Source: Actinomycetota bacterium (GTDB taxonomy: Bacteria > Actinomycetota > Humimicrobiia > Humimicrobiales > Humimicrobiaceae). Taken from it: a stretch of 17,598 nt of DNA. Under the pieces are notes generated by a model. The model was not told the DNA's origin. It worked only from the letters and a program-made list of their open reading frames with translations, and made no database searches. The position numbers were made by a program, and so were the translations under genes. Location of the stretch: positions 1 through 17,598 of the forward strand of contig JAHIPJ010000006.1 of assembly GCA_018894445.1 (NCBI GenBank), read 5' to 3'. Below, in pieces: positions 8,036 through 16,232 of the stretch (the stretch's first letter is position 1; each line of letters starts with the position of its first letter).

Positions 8036-9088
8036 ATGGTATGCACCCTTTTATGGAAAAAATCTGTTTTGAAATTAATAGACCAGAGAAAACTTCCTTT
8101 TAAAGAGGTATACGTGAGTTGTAAATCGGCAGATAGTGTAGCCAAAGCTATAAAAGATATGGTTGTAAGGGGAGCGCCTGCAATTGGAGTCGCTGCCGGT
8201 TATGGTGTTGCACTGGCAGCATTAAAATTTAGGGGAGAAGATAAGGAAAAATTTGCAGATTATATAAATGAGAATATAAGATTACTTTCCGGGACCCGGC
8301 CGACGGCTGTAAATTTATTCTGGGCACTGGATAGAATGAAAAATATTTTAACCAGTGATAAGAACCTGGAAGTTAGCAAAATTAAGATCAAATTAATAGA
8401 AGAGGCTGAAGAAATTGGAAGGCAGGATCTGGAGACTAACTGGAAAATTGGGCAGAATGGAAAGAAAATCTTTGATAAGGCAACCGGTAAAATTAAAATA
8501 CTTACTCATTGCAATGCAGGAGCGCTTGCAACTTCAGGCTATGGCACCGCACTTGCAGTAATAAGAAGTTTGGATGCGGAAGGAAAAGTGGCAAATGTGA
8601 TAGTAGATGAGACCAGACCATTTCTTCAAGGGGCAAGACTTACCGCGTGGGAACTTCACCAGGAAGAAATTCCTTTTTTTATTATATCTGATAATATGGC
8701 AGGGTATTTTATGTCAATAGGAGAGGTTGATACAGTACTTGTTGGTGCAGACAGGATAGCTTCAAATGGTGATGCGGCAAATAAAATAGGAACTTTAAGC
8801 CTGTCCATACTTGCCAGATATTACAGGATACCGTTCTATATTGCTGCTCCAATCTCAACTGTTGATATAAAAATAGAAAGTGGGGATAATATCCCTATAG
8901 AATATAGAGATGAAAAAGAAATGAGAGAAGTCTTAGGAAAAATTATCATTCCTGAATTTATGGCAGTAGAAAATCCGGCTTTTGATGTCACACCGGCTGA
9001 AAATATAACTGCAATTATAACTGAAGAGGGGGTAATCTACCCTCCTTACAAAAAGAATATTGGTAAAATTTTTAAAAGTAAGAGATAA
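8036..9088 (+). CDS. mtnA: S-methyl-5-thioribose-1-phosphate isomerase
   Basis: This enzyme converts 5-methylthioribose-1-phosphate to methylthioribulose-1-phosphate in methylthioadenosine salvage. It resembles eIF2B subunits but is the metabolic isomerase. VVRGAPAIGVAA starts at about 43, Cys159 in THCNAG is the catalytic cysteine, and Asp239 in GADRI is the catalytic aspartate. An in-frame ATG at 7997 would add 13 residues and overlap ahcY by 19 bases. The ATG at 8036 is preferred because GGAG lies five bases upstream, the protein then begins close to the family norm, and Cys159/Asp239 almost match Bacillus numbering (160/240). The resulting length is 350 residues. Other methionine-salvage genes are not in the window, so the fate of its product is unknown. 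Confidence 0.92.
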   Translation: MVCTLLWKKSVLKLIDQRKLPFKEVYVSCKSADSVAKAIKDMVVRGAPAIGVAAGYGVALAALKFRGEDKEKFADYINENIRLLSGTRPTAVNLFWALDRMKNILTSDKNLEVSKIKIKLIEEAEEIGRQDLETNWKIGQNGKKIFDKATGKIKILTHCNAGALATSGYGTALAVIRSLDAEGKVANVIVDETRPFLQGARLTAWELHQEEIPFFIISDNMAGYFMSIGEVDTVLVGADRIASNGDAANKIGTLSLSILARYYRIPFYIAAPISTVDIKIESGDNIPIEYRDEKEMREVLGKIIIPEFMAVENPAFDVTPAENITAIITEEGVIYPPYKKNIGKIFKSKR

Positions 9089-9113
9089 ATAATGGAAGTG
9101 GTGTAGAACTAAA

Positions 9114-10250
9114 ATGAATAAAAACAAGGCAATGGTACTGGCAGCAGGTCTGGGAACAAGGCTGAGACCATTAACAGACTTAATCTCCAAGCCGATGGCT
9201 CCTATAGTTAACAGACCGGTTATGGAACATATTATAAGACTTCTGGTAAAACACAATTTTACTGATATTGTTTGCAATCTGCACTGGTATCCGGATGAAA
9301 TAAGAAATTATTTTTGTGACGGATCAAGATGGGGGATAAACATAGTTTATTCATATGAGAAAGAACTGCTTGGGACCGCAGGAGGAGTAAAGAATGTAGA
9401 AGATTTTTTTGAAGATAATACTTTTTTAGTTATAAGCGGCGATGCCCTTACCGATATTAATCTAACCGATGCTGTAAAATTCCATAAAGAGAAAGGTAGT
9501 ACGGCAACACTCATTTTAACTGAAGTCGAAGACACCTCCCTGTATGGGGTAGTGCTGGTGGATGAAGATATGAAGATAAAAGGCTTCCAGGAAAAACCTC
9601 TAAGCGGCGAAGCGAAATCAAACCTGGCAAATAGTGGAATATATATTTTTGAACCGGAAATATTTAATTATTTACCTCCCCGGGGGCAGTTTTGTGATTT
9701 TGGCAAGAATCTTTTCCCTGAACTGATAGGTAAAAATGTTTTATATTATGGTTACCGTCATAGTCAATATTGGAATGATGTAGGAGGTCTGGACCAGTAC
9801 CAGCAGGGTAATTTTGATGCACTTGAAGGTAAAGTTAAGGTTGATATTCCCGGAAAGAAAATCAAGGAAGGTGTCTGGGTAGGAAAAAATTGCAAGATTC
9901 AGGAAGGAGTAGTAATAATTCCTCCAGTATGTATCGGGGACAGTTGCACCATAAAAAAAGATGCAAAGCTTTTTGGCCCCATAATTCTGGGCAATAATAC
10001 TGTTGTAGATGAAAGAGCTGTTTTGTATAGAGGTATAAAATGGGGCAGCGGTTATATAGGAAAAGATGCCTCCCTGATTGGTGCAATTATAGGATATGAT
10101 ACAAAAATAAAAGACAAGGCTTCGATTTTGGAAAAAGCAGTCATAGGTTCTAAGAGCGTTATAAAAGATGGAATAAAAATCCATCCAAGTGTAAAAATTA
10201 TGTCCAATGAAGTAATTGATATTGATACAGAAAATACCAGGGAAAACTAG
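9114..10250 (+). CDS. Second NDP-sugar pyrophosphorylase, like the N-terminal half of GMP-PMM fusion proteins
   Basis: This 378-residue nucleotidyltransferase is paralogous to the one starting at 1984. The catalytic signature AAGLGTRLRPLT starts at residue 10 and leads to SKPMAPIVNRPVMEHI. LLGTAGGVKNVE, VISGDALTDI (metal Asp) and YWNDVGGLDQY follow. From about residue 250 it has hexapeptide repeats of a left-handed beta helix, ending PSVKIMSNEVIDI. The wording of these blocks closely resembles the N-terminal part of the long mannose-1-phosphate guanylyltransferase/phosphomannomutase fusions of Actinobacteria, Chloroflexi and Cyanobacteria. Here there is no C-terminal mutase domain. The start is ATG, 25 bases after mtnA. 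GDP-mannose synthesis is likely; another NDP-hexose is possible. Confidence 0.78.
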   Translation: MNKNKAMVLAAGLGTRLRPLTDLISKPMAPIVNRPVMEHIIRLLVKHNFTDIVCNLHWYPDEIRNYFCDGSRWGINIVYSYEKELLGTAGGVKNVEDFFEDNTFLVISGDALTDINLTDAVKFHKEKGSTATLILTEVEDTSLYGVVLVDEDMKIKGFQEKPLSGEAKSNLANSGIYIFEPEIFNYLPPRGQFCDFGKNLFPELIGKNVLYYGYRHSQYWNDVGGLDQYQQGNFDALEGKVKVDIPGKKIKEGVWVGKNCKIQEGVVIIPPVCIGDSCTIKKDAKLFGPIILGNNTVVDERAVLYRGIKWGSGYIGKDASLIGAIIGYDTKIKDKASILEKAVIGSKSVIKDGIKIHPSVKIMSNEVIDIDTENTREN

Positions 10251-10257
10251 TAAAATT

Positions 10258-10926
10258 TTGATTGATATTTTTAAAGATATTATTATTCCACCCTTATGTG
10301 TTGTTTGTGGAAAAATTGGTCCTGAACTGATCTGCCGGCAGTGTATATCTAAAATTAAAGAAATCGATGATAAAATATGTAAGTATTGCGGCAGGCCGCT
10401 ATCCAGAATTAGTCCGGATGATAAAGGGTGCAATTTTTGCAGGAATGAAGACTTCAATTTTTACAAGCACAGGAGTTTTACCATATATAAAGGAGAGATA
10501 AAAAGAATAATAAGGAAATATAAATATAATAGAATATATGATTTAAAAGAAGTTATTGCCGTGTTTTTAAAACAAACTTATATTAGAAATTATGAATATG
10601 AGAAAATTGATTATATAGACACGGTTCCGGGTAAACATATGGAATTATTATGCAGATCGTTATCAAAGTTAATTAAAATTCCATTTGCTGATAATATATT
10701 AAGAGTAAAAAAAGTTATAAAGCAGCAGGGCCTTGATTTTATGCAAAGAAAGACCAATATAAAAGAAGCATTTAAAGTTAAGAATTGTCTCCTGAGCTCG
10801 GGGGAAAATCTGCTGCTGGTAGATGATGTCTGGACTACGGGAAGCACATTGGGTGAGATTGCCGGTGTTTTAAAAAGAGCAGGTGCAGATAGAATTTATT
10901 TATTAACTCTGGCCAGGGGGTTATAA
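10258..10926 (+). CDS. comFC: ComF-family phosphoribosyltransferase-like protein
   Basis: ComF/GntX-family protein of about 222 residues. In competent bacteria ComFC helps DNA uptake and transformation; elsewhere its role is unclear. Cysteine pairs at 14/17, 26/29, 41/44 and 58/61 form the N-terminal zinc-ribbon region. GLDFMQRKTNIKEAF (158-172) matches the family's Q-GL-R-N-AF block, and LLLVDDVWTTGST (185-197) is the PRPP-binding loop. The usual PVP...RGFNQ segment is shortened: after DTVP (121-124) the chain passes almost directly to ELLCRSL. The start is uncertain. TTG at 10258 begins just after the upstream stop and gives the normal N terminus, while TTG at 10216 adds 14 residues overlapping the previous gene. 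The gene symbol is by family only. Confidence 0.8.
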   Translation: MIDIFKDIIIPPLCVVCGKIGPELICRQCISKIKEIDDKICKYCGRPLSRISPDDKGCNFCRNEDFNFYKHRSFTIYKGEIKRIIRKYKYNRIYDLKEVIAVFLKQTYIRNYEYEKIDYIDTVPGKHMELLCRSLSKLIKIPFADNILRVKKVIKQQGLDFMQRKTNIKEAFKVKNCLLSSGENLLLVDDVWTTGSTLGEIAGVLKRAGADRIYLLTLARGL

Positions 10927-10931
10927 ACGGA

Positions 10932-11147
10932 GTGACAAGATTAAAGGGAATTGTAAAATGGTTTAGCCCTGAGAATGGATTTGGTTTTATAGAAGCAGAA
11001 TCAAAGGAAACCGGAGATATTTTTGTAGACCACTCTTCTATACAGGCAGATGGATTTAAAACACTGGGAAGGGGCGAGAAAGTAGAATTTGAATTTGAAA
11101 AAGATGAGAGGGGCAATGTAGCAAGAAATGTGATAATAATAAAGTAA
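10932..11147 (+). CDS. Cold-shock domain protein (CspA family)
   Basis: A 71-residue single-domain OB-fold protein that binds single-stranded RNA or DNA and probably acts as an RNA chaperone. It opens with GIVKWF; NGFGFI (15-20) is RNP1 and IFVDHS (30-35) is RNP2. The usual RNP2 histidine (FVHHS/FVHFS) is Asp33 here. The GTG start lies five bases after the comF stop. The likely ribosome binding site AGGGGG is inside the end of comF, 11 bases upstream, so translation may be coupled. Length and end (GNVARNVIIIK) are typical of complete Csp proteins. Confidence 0.92.
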   Translation: MTRLKGIVKWFSPENGFGFIEAESKETGDIFVDHSSIQADGFKTLGRGEKVEFEFEKDERGNVARNVIIIK

Positions 11148-11217
11148 TGTATCGGGGTGGCATTAAGATATTTCTTATATAAATTTTTAAATAAATTAAA
11201 ACTAAGGAGGAGACAGG

Positions 11218-11784
11218 GTGGAATTCATTATTAAAAGCAGGAATATCCAGTTAGATGAAGAAATCCGGAACTATGTAGAGAGAAAAATTAGAAGGAAGAT
11301 AATTAAAATTTTAGATAAAATAATAAAATTAGAAGTAAAGTTTATCTTTGAAAAAAATCCAAGGATTAATTTAAATAACCAGATAGAAGTTACTGTTTTC
11401 TCAAGTGGCGCAGTTATTAGAGCGACTGATTCAGGAACTGATCTTTTTGAAGCTGTAGATAAAGTTAACAGTAAATTAGAGAGACAGGTCAAAAAATACC
11501 GGGAAAAGTTGATAAATAAGGGAAGAAAGAGCAGTAATATAAAGGAACTTGACGGGCTTAAAACTGATGAGCAGCAAACCAAAAGTGTTGATAGTAAGAT
11601 TAGAGAAGCAATAGTAAAGACCAAGACTTTTACTTTAAAACCAATACCTCCGGAAGAAGCAGTATTACAAATGGAGCTGCTGGGACATGATTTTTTTGTT
11701 TTTATTAATTCGGAGACTGAAAGAACTGCGGTAGTATATCGCAGAAAAGATAAAAATTATGGTTTGATAGAACCTACTCTATAA
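11218..11784 (+). CDS. hpf: Long-form ribosome hibernation-promoting factor
   Basis: This 188-residue protein binds the 30S decoding region and brings ribosomes together as inactive 100S dimers in slow growth. Residues 1 to about 100 form the HPF/YfiA ribosome-binding domain, rich in basic residues. A charged linker follows at about 101-130. Residues 131-188 (TFTLKPIPPEEA through FFVFINSETE to YGLIEP) are the C-terminal dimerisation domain that defines the long form. The start is GTG with a strong AAGGAGG seven bases upstream. The adjacent secA gene is the usual neighbour in Bacillus and in Actinobacteria. The 70-base gap before it contains AT-rich sequence but no promoter I would defend. Confidence 0.93.
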   Translation: MEFIIKSRNIQLDEEIRNYVERKIRRKIIKILDKIIKLEVKFIFEKNPRINLNNQIEVTVFSSGAVIRATDSGTDLFEAVDKVNSKLERQVKKYREKLINKGRKSSNIKELDGLKTDEQQTKSVDSKIREAIVKTKTFTLKPIPPEEAVLQMELLGHDFFVFINSETERTAVVYRRKDKNYGLIEPTL

Positions 11785-11814
11785 CTTTAGTTATTATTAC
11801 AAAGGTGACGGCAA

Positions 11815-14364
11815 ATGTTTAAAAATATTGGAAACATTCTTAAATTTGGTGAAGGAAAAAAAATAAAAAAATATGAAGAGATAGTTAGTGCTGTAAGTAA
11901 TCTTGAAAAAGATATAAGTTCGCTTACTGACAGTCAGCTGGCTGCAAAGTCTATAGATTTTAAACAGAGATATGAGAACGGCCAGAAACTGGAGGATTTG
12001 ATGCCGGAAGTTTTTGCAGTGGTAAGGGAGGTAGCAAAAAGAACTCTTAATATGCGTCATTTTGATGTTCAAATACTGGGAGGTGTTGTTCTTTTCGAGG
12101 GAAAAATTGCTGAAATGAAGACAGGTGAAGGAAAGACACTGGTTGCAACGCTTGCTGTATACTTAAATTCCTTTACTGGCAGGAGTACCCATCTGGTAAC
12201 AGTAAATGATTATCTGGCAAAGAGAGATAGCGAGTGGATGGGCAATATCTATAAGTTTCTGGGACTGAAAGTAGGTCTTATCCAACATGAAATGTCCGCC
12301 CTTGAGAAAAAAGAACAATACCGGTCCGATGTAATATATGGCACAAATAATGAATTCGGATTTGATTATTTAAGAGATAATATGGTAATGGTTAAAGAAA
12401 ATATTGTACAGGATGGTCACTGGTATGCCATTATTGACGAAGTTGACAGTATTCTTATAGATGAAGCAAGAACTCCCCTTATCATTTCCGGGGTTGCTTA
12501 TGGAACTACTGAAATTTACAGTAAATTTACACAAATAGTACCACGACTGGAAATAGATGAGGACTTTGAAATAGATGAAAAAGCAAGAACAGCAGCAATT
12601 ACAGAGGAAGGCGTCGAAAAAGTTGAAAGAATACTTGGCATAGAAAATTTATACGATCCTTCTAATTATCTATACATACATGCTTTAAATCAATCTCTTA
12701 AAGCCTATCATCTATTTAAAAGAGATGTAGATTATATGCTGAAAAACGGCGAGATAATTATTGTTGATGAATTTACTGGAAGACTGATGCCTGGCAGAAG
12801 ATACAGTGAGGGGCTGCATCAGGCTATAGAGGCCAGGGAAAGAGTAAAAGTGAGGGATGAAAATCAGACACTTGCCACCATTACTATTCAAAATTATTTT
12901 AGAATGTATGAGAAATTAGCGGGCATGACCGGTACTGCGCTAACAGAAGCAGCCGAATTCAGGCATATTTATGGGCTTGAAACTGTGGTTATACCTACTA
13001 ATGAACCAATGATAAGGAAAGACCTTCCTGATCTGATTTATAAAACTGGACAGATTAAATTTGATAATGTTGTAGAGGATATAGTTTCCAGATACAACAG
13101 AGGTCAACCGGTACTGGTGGGGACTATATCTATTGAAAAGTCTGAGAGACTTAGCAGCATGCTGAAAAGAAGAGGTATACCCCATGAAGTTTTAAACGCA
13201 AAATATCATGAAAAAGAAGCACAAATCATTGCCAAAGCCGGGCAAAAAAATTCAGTTACTATTGCTACAAATATGGCGGGAAGAGGTACAGACATAGTCC
13301 TTGGCGAAGGAGTCGTAGAACTTGGAGGTCTTCATGTATTTGGAACAGAAAGGCATGAGAGCAGAAGAATTGATAATCAGCTCAGAGGAAGAAGCGGCCG
13401 CCAGGGAGATATTGGTTCAAGCCAGTTTTATTTAAGCACAGAAGATGATTTGCTGAGACTTTTTGGATCGGAAAGGATTTATAGGGTAATGGAGACCTTT
13501 AATTTTCCAGATGATTTACCAATACAACATCCTATAATAAGCAGGGCCATTGAAAATGCCCAGAGGCAGGTGGAAGGGAGAAATTTTGAAATAAGGAAGC
13601 ATGTTCTTGAATACGATGATGTTATGAATAAGCAGAGAGAAGTGATTTACGCTAGAAGAAAGAAAATTTTAGAAGAAGAGAATTTAAGGTCAGTAGCTTG
13701 CGATATGATTAAAGATATAATAGACAGAAGTGTTGGTATTCATATAAATCCCGGTGATTATCCGGAAAATTGGAATTTAGACGCTCTTTCTAATTATATG
13801 AATCCTTTGTTTTCAAGGGACATTATAGCCGAAGTCACAGACAGGGGAAAGATTAGCGAGAGTAAGTGGGATATCAGTATTTTAAAGGAAAAATTGGCGG
13901 AAAGAGCTTACCGGATTTACGAGGAAAGGGAAAATAACTATTCCCCTCCGGTTATAAGAAAACTGGAAAAAATAGTGATGTTAAATGTTATTGATAATAT
14001 GTGGAGAGGCCATCTTTTAGAAATGGATTACCTGAAGGAGGGTATAGGACTACGGGCTATTGGTCAAAGGGACCCGCTGGTTGAATACAGGCGGGAGACA
14101 TTTAATTTATTTAAAGAGCTTATAGAGGAAATAAAGTTCGATACAGTAAAGCTATTATATAATGTCAGGATAGTTACCAGGGAGGAACAGGAGAAACAAA
14201 AAACCGTAAGAGAGAATGAAGTGACAAATATAGTTACCAGTGGTCCCTTAGAAGCTGGATCAATAGCCTTGCAGACAAAGCCTGTAACTGCAAAAAAAAT
14301 CGGAAGAAATGACCCTTGCCTCTGTGGCAGCGGGAAGAAATATAAAAAGTGTTGCGGCAGGTAA
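11815..14364 (+). CDS. secA: Preprotein translocase ATPase SecA
   Basis: This 849-residue motor drives secretory proteins through SecYEG by ATP hydrolysis at the inner face of the membrane. Walker A is MKTGEGKT at 101-108, and the DEAD-type Walker B is DEVD at about 208-211, followed by [18 protein letters not shown] and the helicase-like NMAGRGTDI with RGRSGRQGD mark the second nucleotide-binding fold. The C-terminal [15 protein letters not shown] is the zinc-binding tail that contacts SecB or ribosomes in other species. Length is normal and no domain is missing. AAAGGTGA precedes the ATG by about 7 bases. It lies 30 bases after hpf and 31 before prfB, so hpf-secA-prfB is probably one transcript. 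Confidence 0.98.
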   Translation: MFKNIGNILKFGEGKKIKKYEEIVSAVSNLEKDISSLTDSQLAAKSIDFKQRYENGQKLEDLMPEVFAVVREVAKRTLNMRHFDVQILGGVVLFEGKIAEMKTGEGKTLVATLAVYLNSFTGRSTHLVTVNDYLAKRDSEWMGNIYKFLGLKVGLIQHEMSALEKKEQYRSDVIYGTNNEFGFDYLRDNMVMVKENIVQDGHWYAIIDEVDSILIDEARTPLIISGVAYGTTEIYSKFTQIVPRLEIDEDFEIDEKARTAAITEEGVEKVERILGIENLYDPSNYLYIHALNQSLKAYHLFKRDVDYMLKNGEIIIVDEFTGRLMPGRRYSEGLHQAIEARERVKVRDENQTLATITIQNYFRMYEKLAGMTGTALTEAAEFRHIYGLETVVIPTNEPMIRKDLPDLIYKTGQIKFDNVVEDIVSRYNRGQPVLVGTISIEKSERLSSMLKRRGIPHEVLNAKYHEKEAQIIAKAGQKNSVTIATNMAGRGTDIVLGEGVVELGGLHVFGTERHESRRIDNQLRGRSGRQGDIGSSQFYLSTEDDLLRLFGSERIYRVMETFNFPDDLPIQHPIISRAIENAQRQVEGRNFEIRKHVLEYDDVMNKQREVIYARRKKILEEENLRSVACDMIKDIIDRSVGIHINPGDYPENWNLDALSNYMNPLFSRDIIAEVTDRGKISESKWDISILKEKLAERAYRIYEERENNYSPPVIRKLEKIVMLNVIDNMWRGHLLEMDYLKEGIGLRAIGQRDPLVEYRRETFNLFKELIEEIKFDTVKLLYNVRIVTREEQEKQKTVRENEVTNIVTSGPLEAGSIALQTKPVTAKKIGRNDPCLCGSGKKYKKCCGR

Positions 14365-14395
14365 TATAATATAAATAAATTAGCTGGAGGATTTT

Positions 14396-15500
14396 ATGAT
14401 AGAAGATTATAAGTTAAGATTAGATAAATTGTTGCAAAAGCTGATTTTTTTACGGGATTGTCTTTGAAATAGATAATAAAATTGCCAGGCTTGAAAAACT
14501 CCAAAGTGAGACTCTTTCCGAAAAATTCTGGGAAGATCGCGGCAGGGCACAAAATATTACCCAGGAGATTGTTGAACTTAAAGAAACAGTTGGCGATATT
14601 AAAGATTTAGAAGAGAAGATGGAAAATGGCAGGTTAGCACTGGAGATACTTGAAGGAGAAGAGGACAAAGGCCTGGAGAAGGAACTGAAAGAAAATCTAG
14701 ATAATGTTGAAGATTTATTAAGTGATCTGGAAGAAAAAGCTATTTTAAATGATAAATATGATTCTTATCCAGCAGTAGTAACTATTCACCCCGGGGCAGG
14801 AGGGACAGAATCCCAGGATTGGGCTGAGATGCTGCTCAGGATGTATACACGGTGGACGGGTAGGAGAAAGTTTTCTTATAGTGTTAATGATTATCAGACA
14901 GGTGAGGAAGCAGGAATAAAAAATGTTACTTTTACTGTCACCGGCAAAAACGCATATGGGTTGCTGAAATCGGAAAAAGGAATTCATAGACTGGTGAGAA
15001 TTTCACCTTTTGATTCTTCTAAACGCAGGCATACTTCTTTTGCCTCTGTGGATGTAATACCGTTTCTCGATAAAGATATCGATATAAAAATAAGCAAGGA
15101 GGATTTAAGAATTGAGACTTTCAAGTCCAGTAGTGCCGGAGGCCAGCATGTAAATGTCACAGATTCGGCGGTAAGAATTACACACCTTCTTACAAATATT
15201 GTGGTAAATTGTCAGAATGAAAGATCTCAAATACTTAACAGGCAAACTGCTATACAGATTTTAAAATCAAAGCTTTTTGAACTGGAACGGAAAAAAAATA
15301 TAGAAGAAATTAATAAAGTAAGGGGAGAAAAAAAAGAAATAGGATGGGGAAATCAAATAAGAAGTTATATTCTTCAGCCATATCAATTAATTAAAGATCA
15401 TAGAACAGGAATTGAGGTTGGAAATGTACAATCAGTGCTGGATGGCAATATAGATTCACTAATAAGAGGTTTTCTTGAAAAAAAATTATCCAGAGGGTAA
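14396..15500 (+). CDS. prfB: Peptide chain release factor 2, expressed through a +1 programmed frameshift
   Basis: RF2 reads UGA and UAA stops and releases the finished protein. Translation starts at ATG 14396, five bases after GGAGG, and runs 23 codons to an in-frame TGA at 14465-14467. Slipping +1 at CTT and skipping T14465 resumes at GAA 14466 and continues to the stop at 15500, giving 367 residues. After the shift the protein has the RF2 specificity tripeptide SPF (about 203-205), the catalytic GGQ (about 248-250) and HRTGIEVGN; both positions nearly match E. coli RF2. A simple frame scan finds only the part from 14619, which is truncated. The frameshift autoregulates RF2: low RF2 slows stopping at the UGA and favours slippage. 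Confidence 0.95.
14453..14468 (+). other. prfB +1 frameshift site with a weak Shine-Dalgarno-like stimulator
   Basis: The slippery core CTT TGA is present at 14462-14467, with the stop as codon 24 of prfB. In the classical site a strong AGGGGG precedes CTT by one codon and C follows the stop. Here the hexamer position reads CGGGAT (14453-14458), followed by TGT, and the base after TGA is A. The slippery codon and stop are therefore kept, while the ribosome-pairing stimulator and the poor-termination context are both degraded. Confidence 0.85.
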
Positions 15501-15545
15501 ACTCTTCATTATTAAAATTATAGAGGATATAAGAGACGGTTTGAA

Positions 15546-16232
15546 ATGAATATGATTGAATTTAAAAATATCAGTAAAATATATGAGGATAATACTGTTG
15601 CATTGAAAAACATCAATCTGGTTATTAGAAAAGGTGAGTTTCTTTTTTTGGTAGGTCCAAGCGGTTCGGGCAAATCTACCTTTATAAAGTTGCTTATAAA
15701 AGAAATTGATGAAAGTAATGGCAATATATATATAGCCGGGAGGAATGTCTGTAATCTTAAATCGAGCAGAATTCCTCAACTTAGAAGGAATATAGGATGT
15801 GTATTTCAGGACTATAAGCTTCTGCCAAATAAAACCGTGTTTGAGAATGTAGCACTTACTCTTGAAGTTATTGGGAAGCCGGCTTATGAGATTAAAATTC
15901 GGGTGCCGCAAGTTTTAAAACTTGTAGGTTTGTATAGTAAATTAAATTCATATCCCTATCAATTATCAGCTGGTGAACAACAGAGAGTTTCTATTGCCAG
16001 GGCATTTGTGAACAGGCCGCCCATACTTCTTGCAGACGAACCTACCGGGAATCTGGATCCAGGAACAGCAGAAGGAATTATGAAAATATTATCCAGAATA
16101 AATCTTATCGGGACTACAGTACTGATGGCCACACATGACCGGAACATTGTGAATTCAATGAGGAGAAGAGTTGTTGAGCTTGAAGAAGGAGAAATAATAA
16201 GGGACCAGAAGAGGGGGGTGTATGGGGACTGA
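15546..16232 (+). CDS. ftsE: Cell division ATP-binding protein FtsE
   Basis: This 228-residue ABC-type ATPase pairs with FtsX at the division site and controls peptidoglycan hydrolases rather than transporting a substrate. Walker A GPSGSGKST is at 37-45 and the Q-loop is at VFQDYKLLP. The signature is LSAGEQQR at 140-147 (Ala in place of the usual first Gly), Walker B is LLADEPT, and the H-loop is His197 in ATHDR. The ATG at 15546 is used; a second in-frame ATG lies two codons on, and the ribosome binding site is weak. Its TGA overlaps the ftsX ATG by one base (TGATG), indicating translational coupling. The downstream coiled-coil protein is the expected third partner. Confidence 0.95.
   Translation: MNMIEFKNISKIYEDNTVALKNINLVIRKGEFLFLVGPSGSGKSTFIKLLIKEIDESNGNIYIAGRNVCNLKSSRIPQLRRNIGCVFQDYKLLPNKTVFENVALTLEVIGKPAYEIKIRVPQVLKLVGLYSKLNSYPYQLSAGEQQRVSIARAFVNRPPILLADEPTGNLDPGTAEGIMKILSRINLIGTTVLMATHDRNIVNSMRRRVVELEEGEIIRDQKRGVYGD

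Noticed and set aside
8933..9277. A 114-codon open frame on the - strand across the mtnA / nucleotidyltransferase junction
   Set aside because: It overlaps two well-supported genes and shows no family motif; it is a shadow of their coding.
9741..10457. A 238-codon open frame on the - strand
   Set aside because: It lies wholly antisense to the second nucleotidyltransferase and the start of comF, both of which have clear family motifs. Its translation has no recognisable domain and is typical of a shadow frame over beta-helix repeats in AT-rich DNA.
14619..15500. prfB as a 293-residue protein starting at an internal ATG
   Set aside because: It would lack the N-terminal RF2 helical domain; the missing part is present upstream in the same frame back to the CTT TGA frameshift site and, before that, in the start frame.
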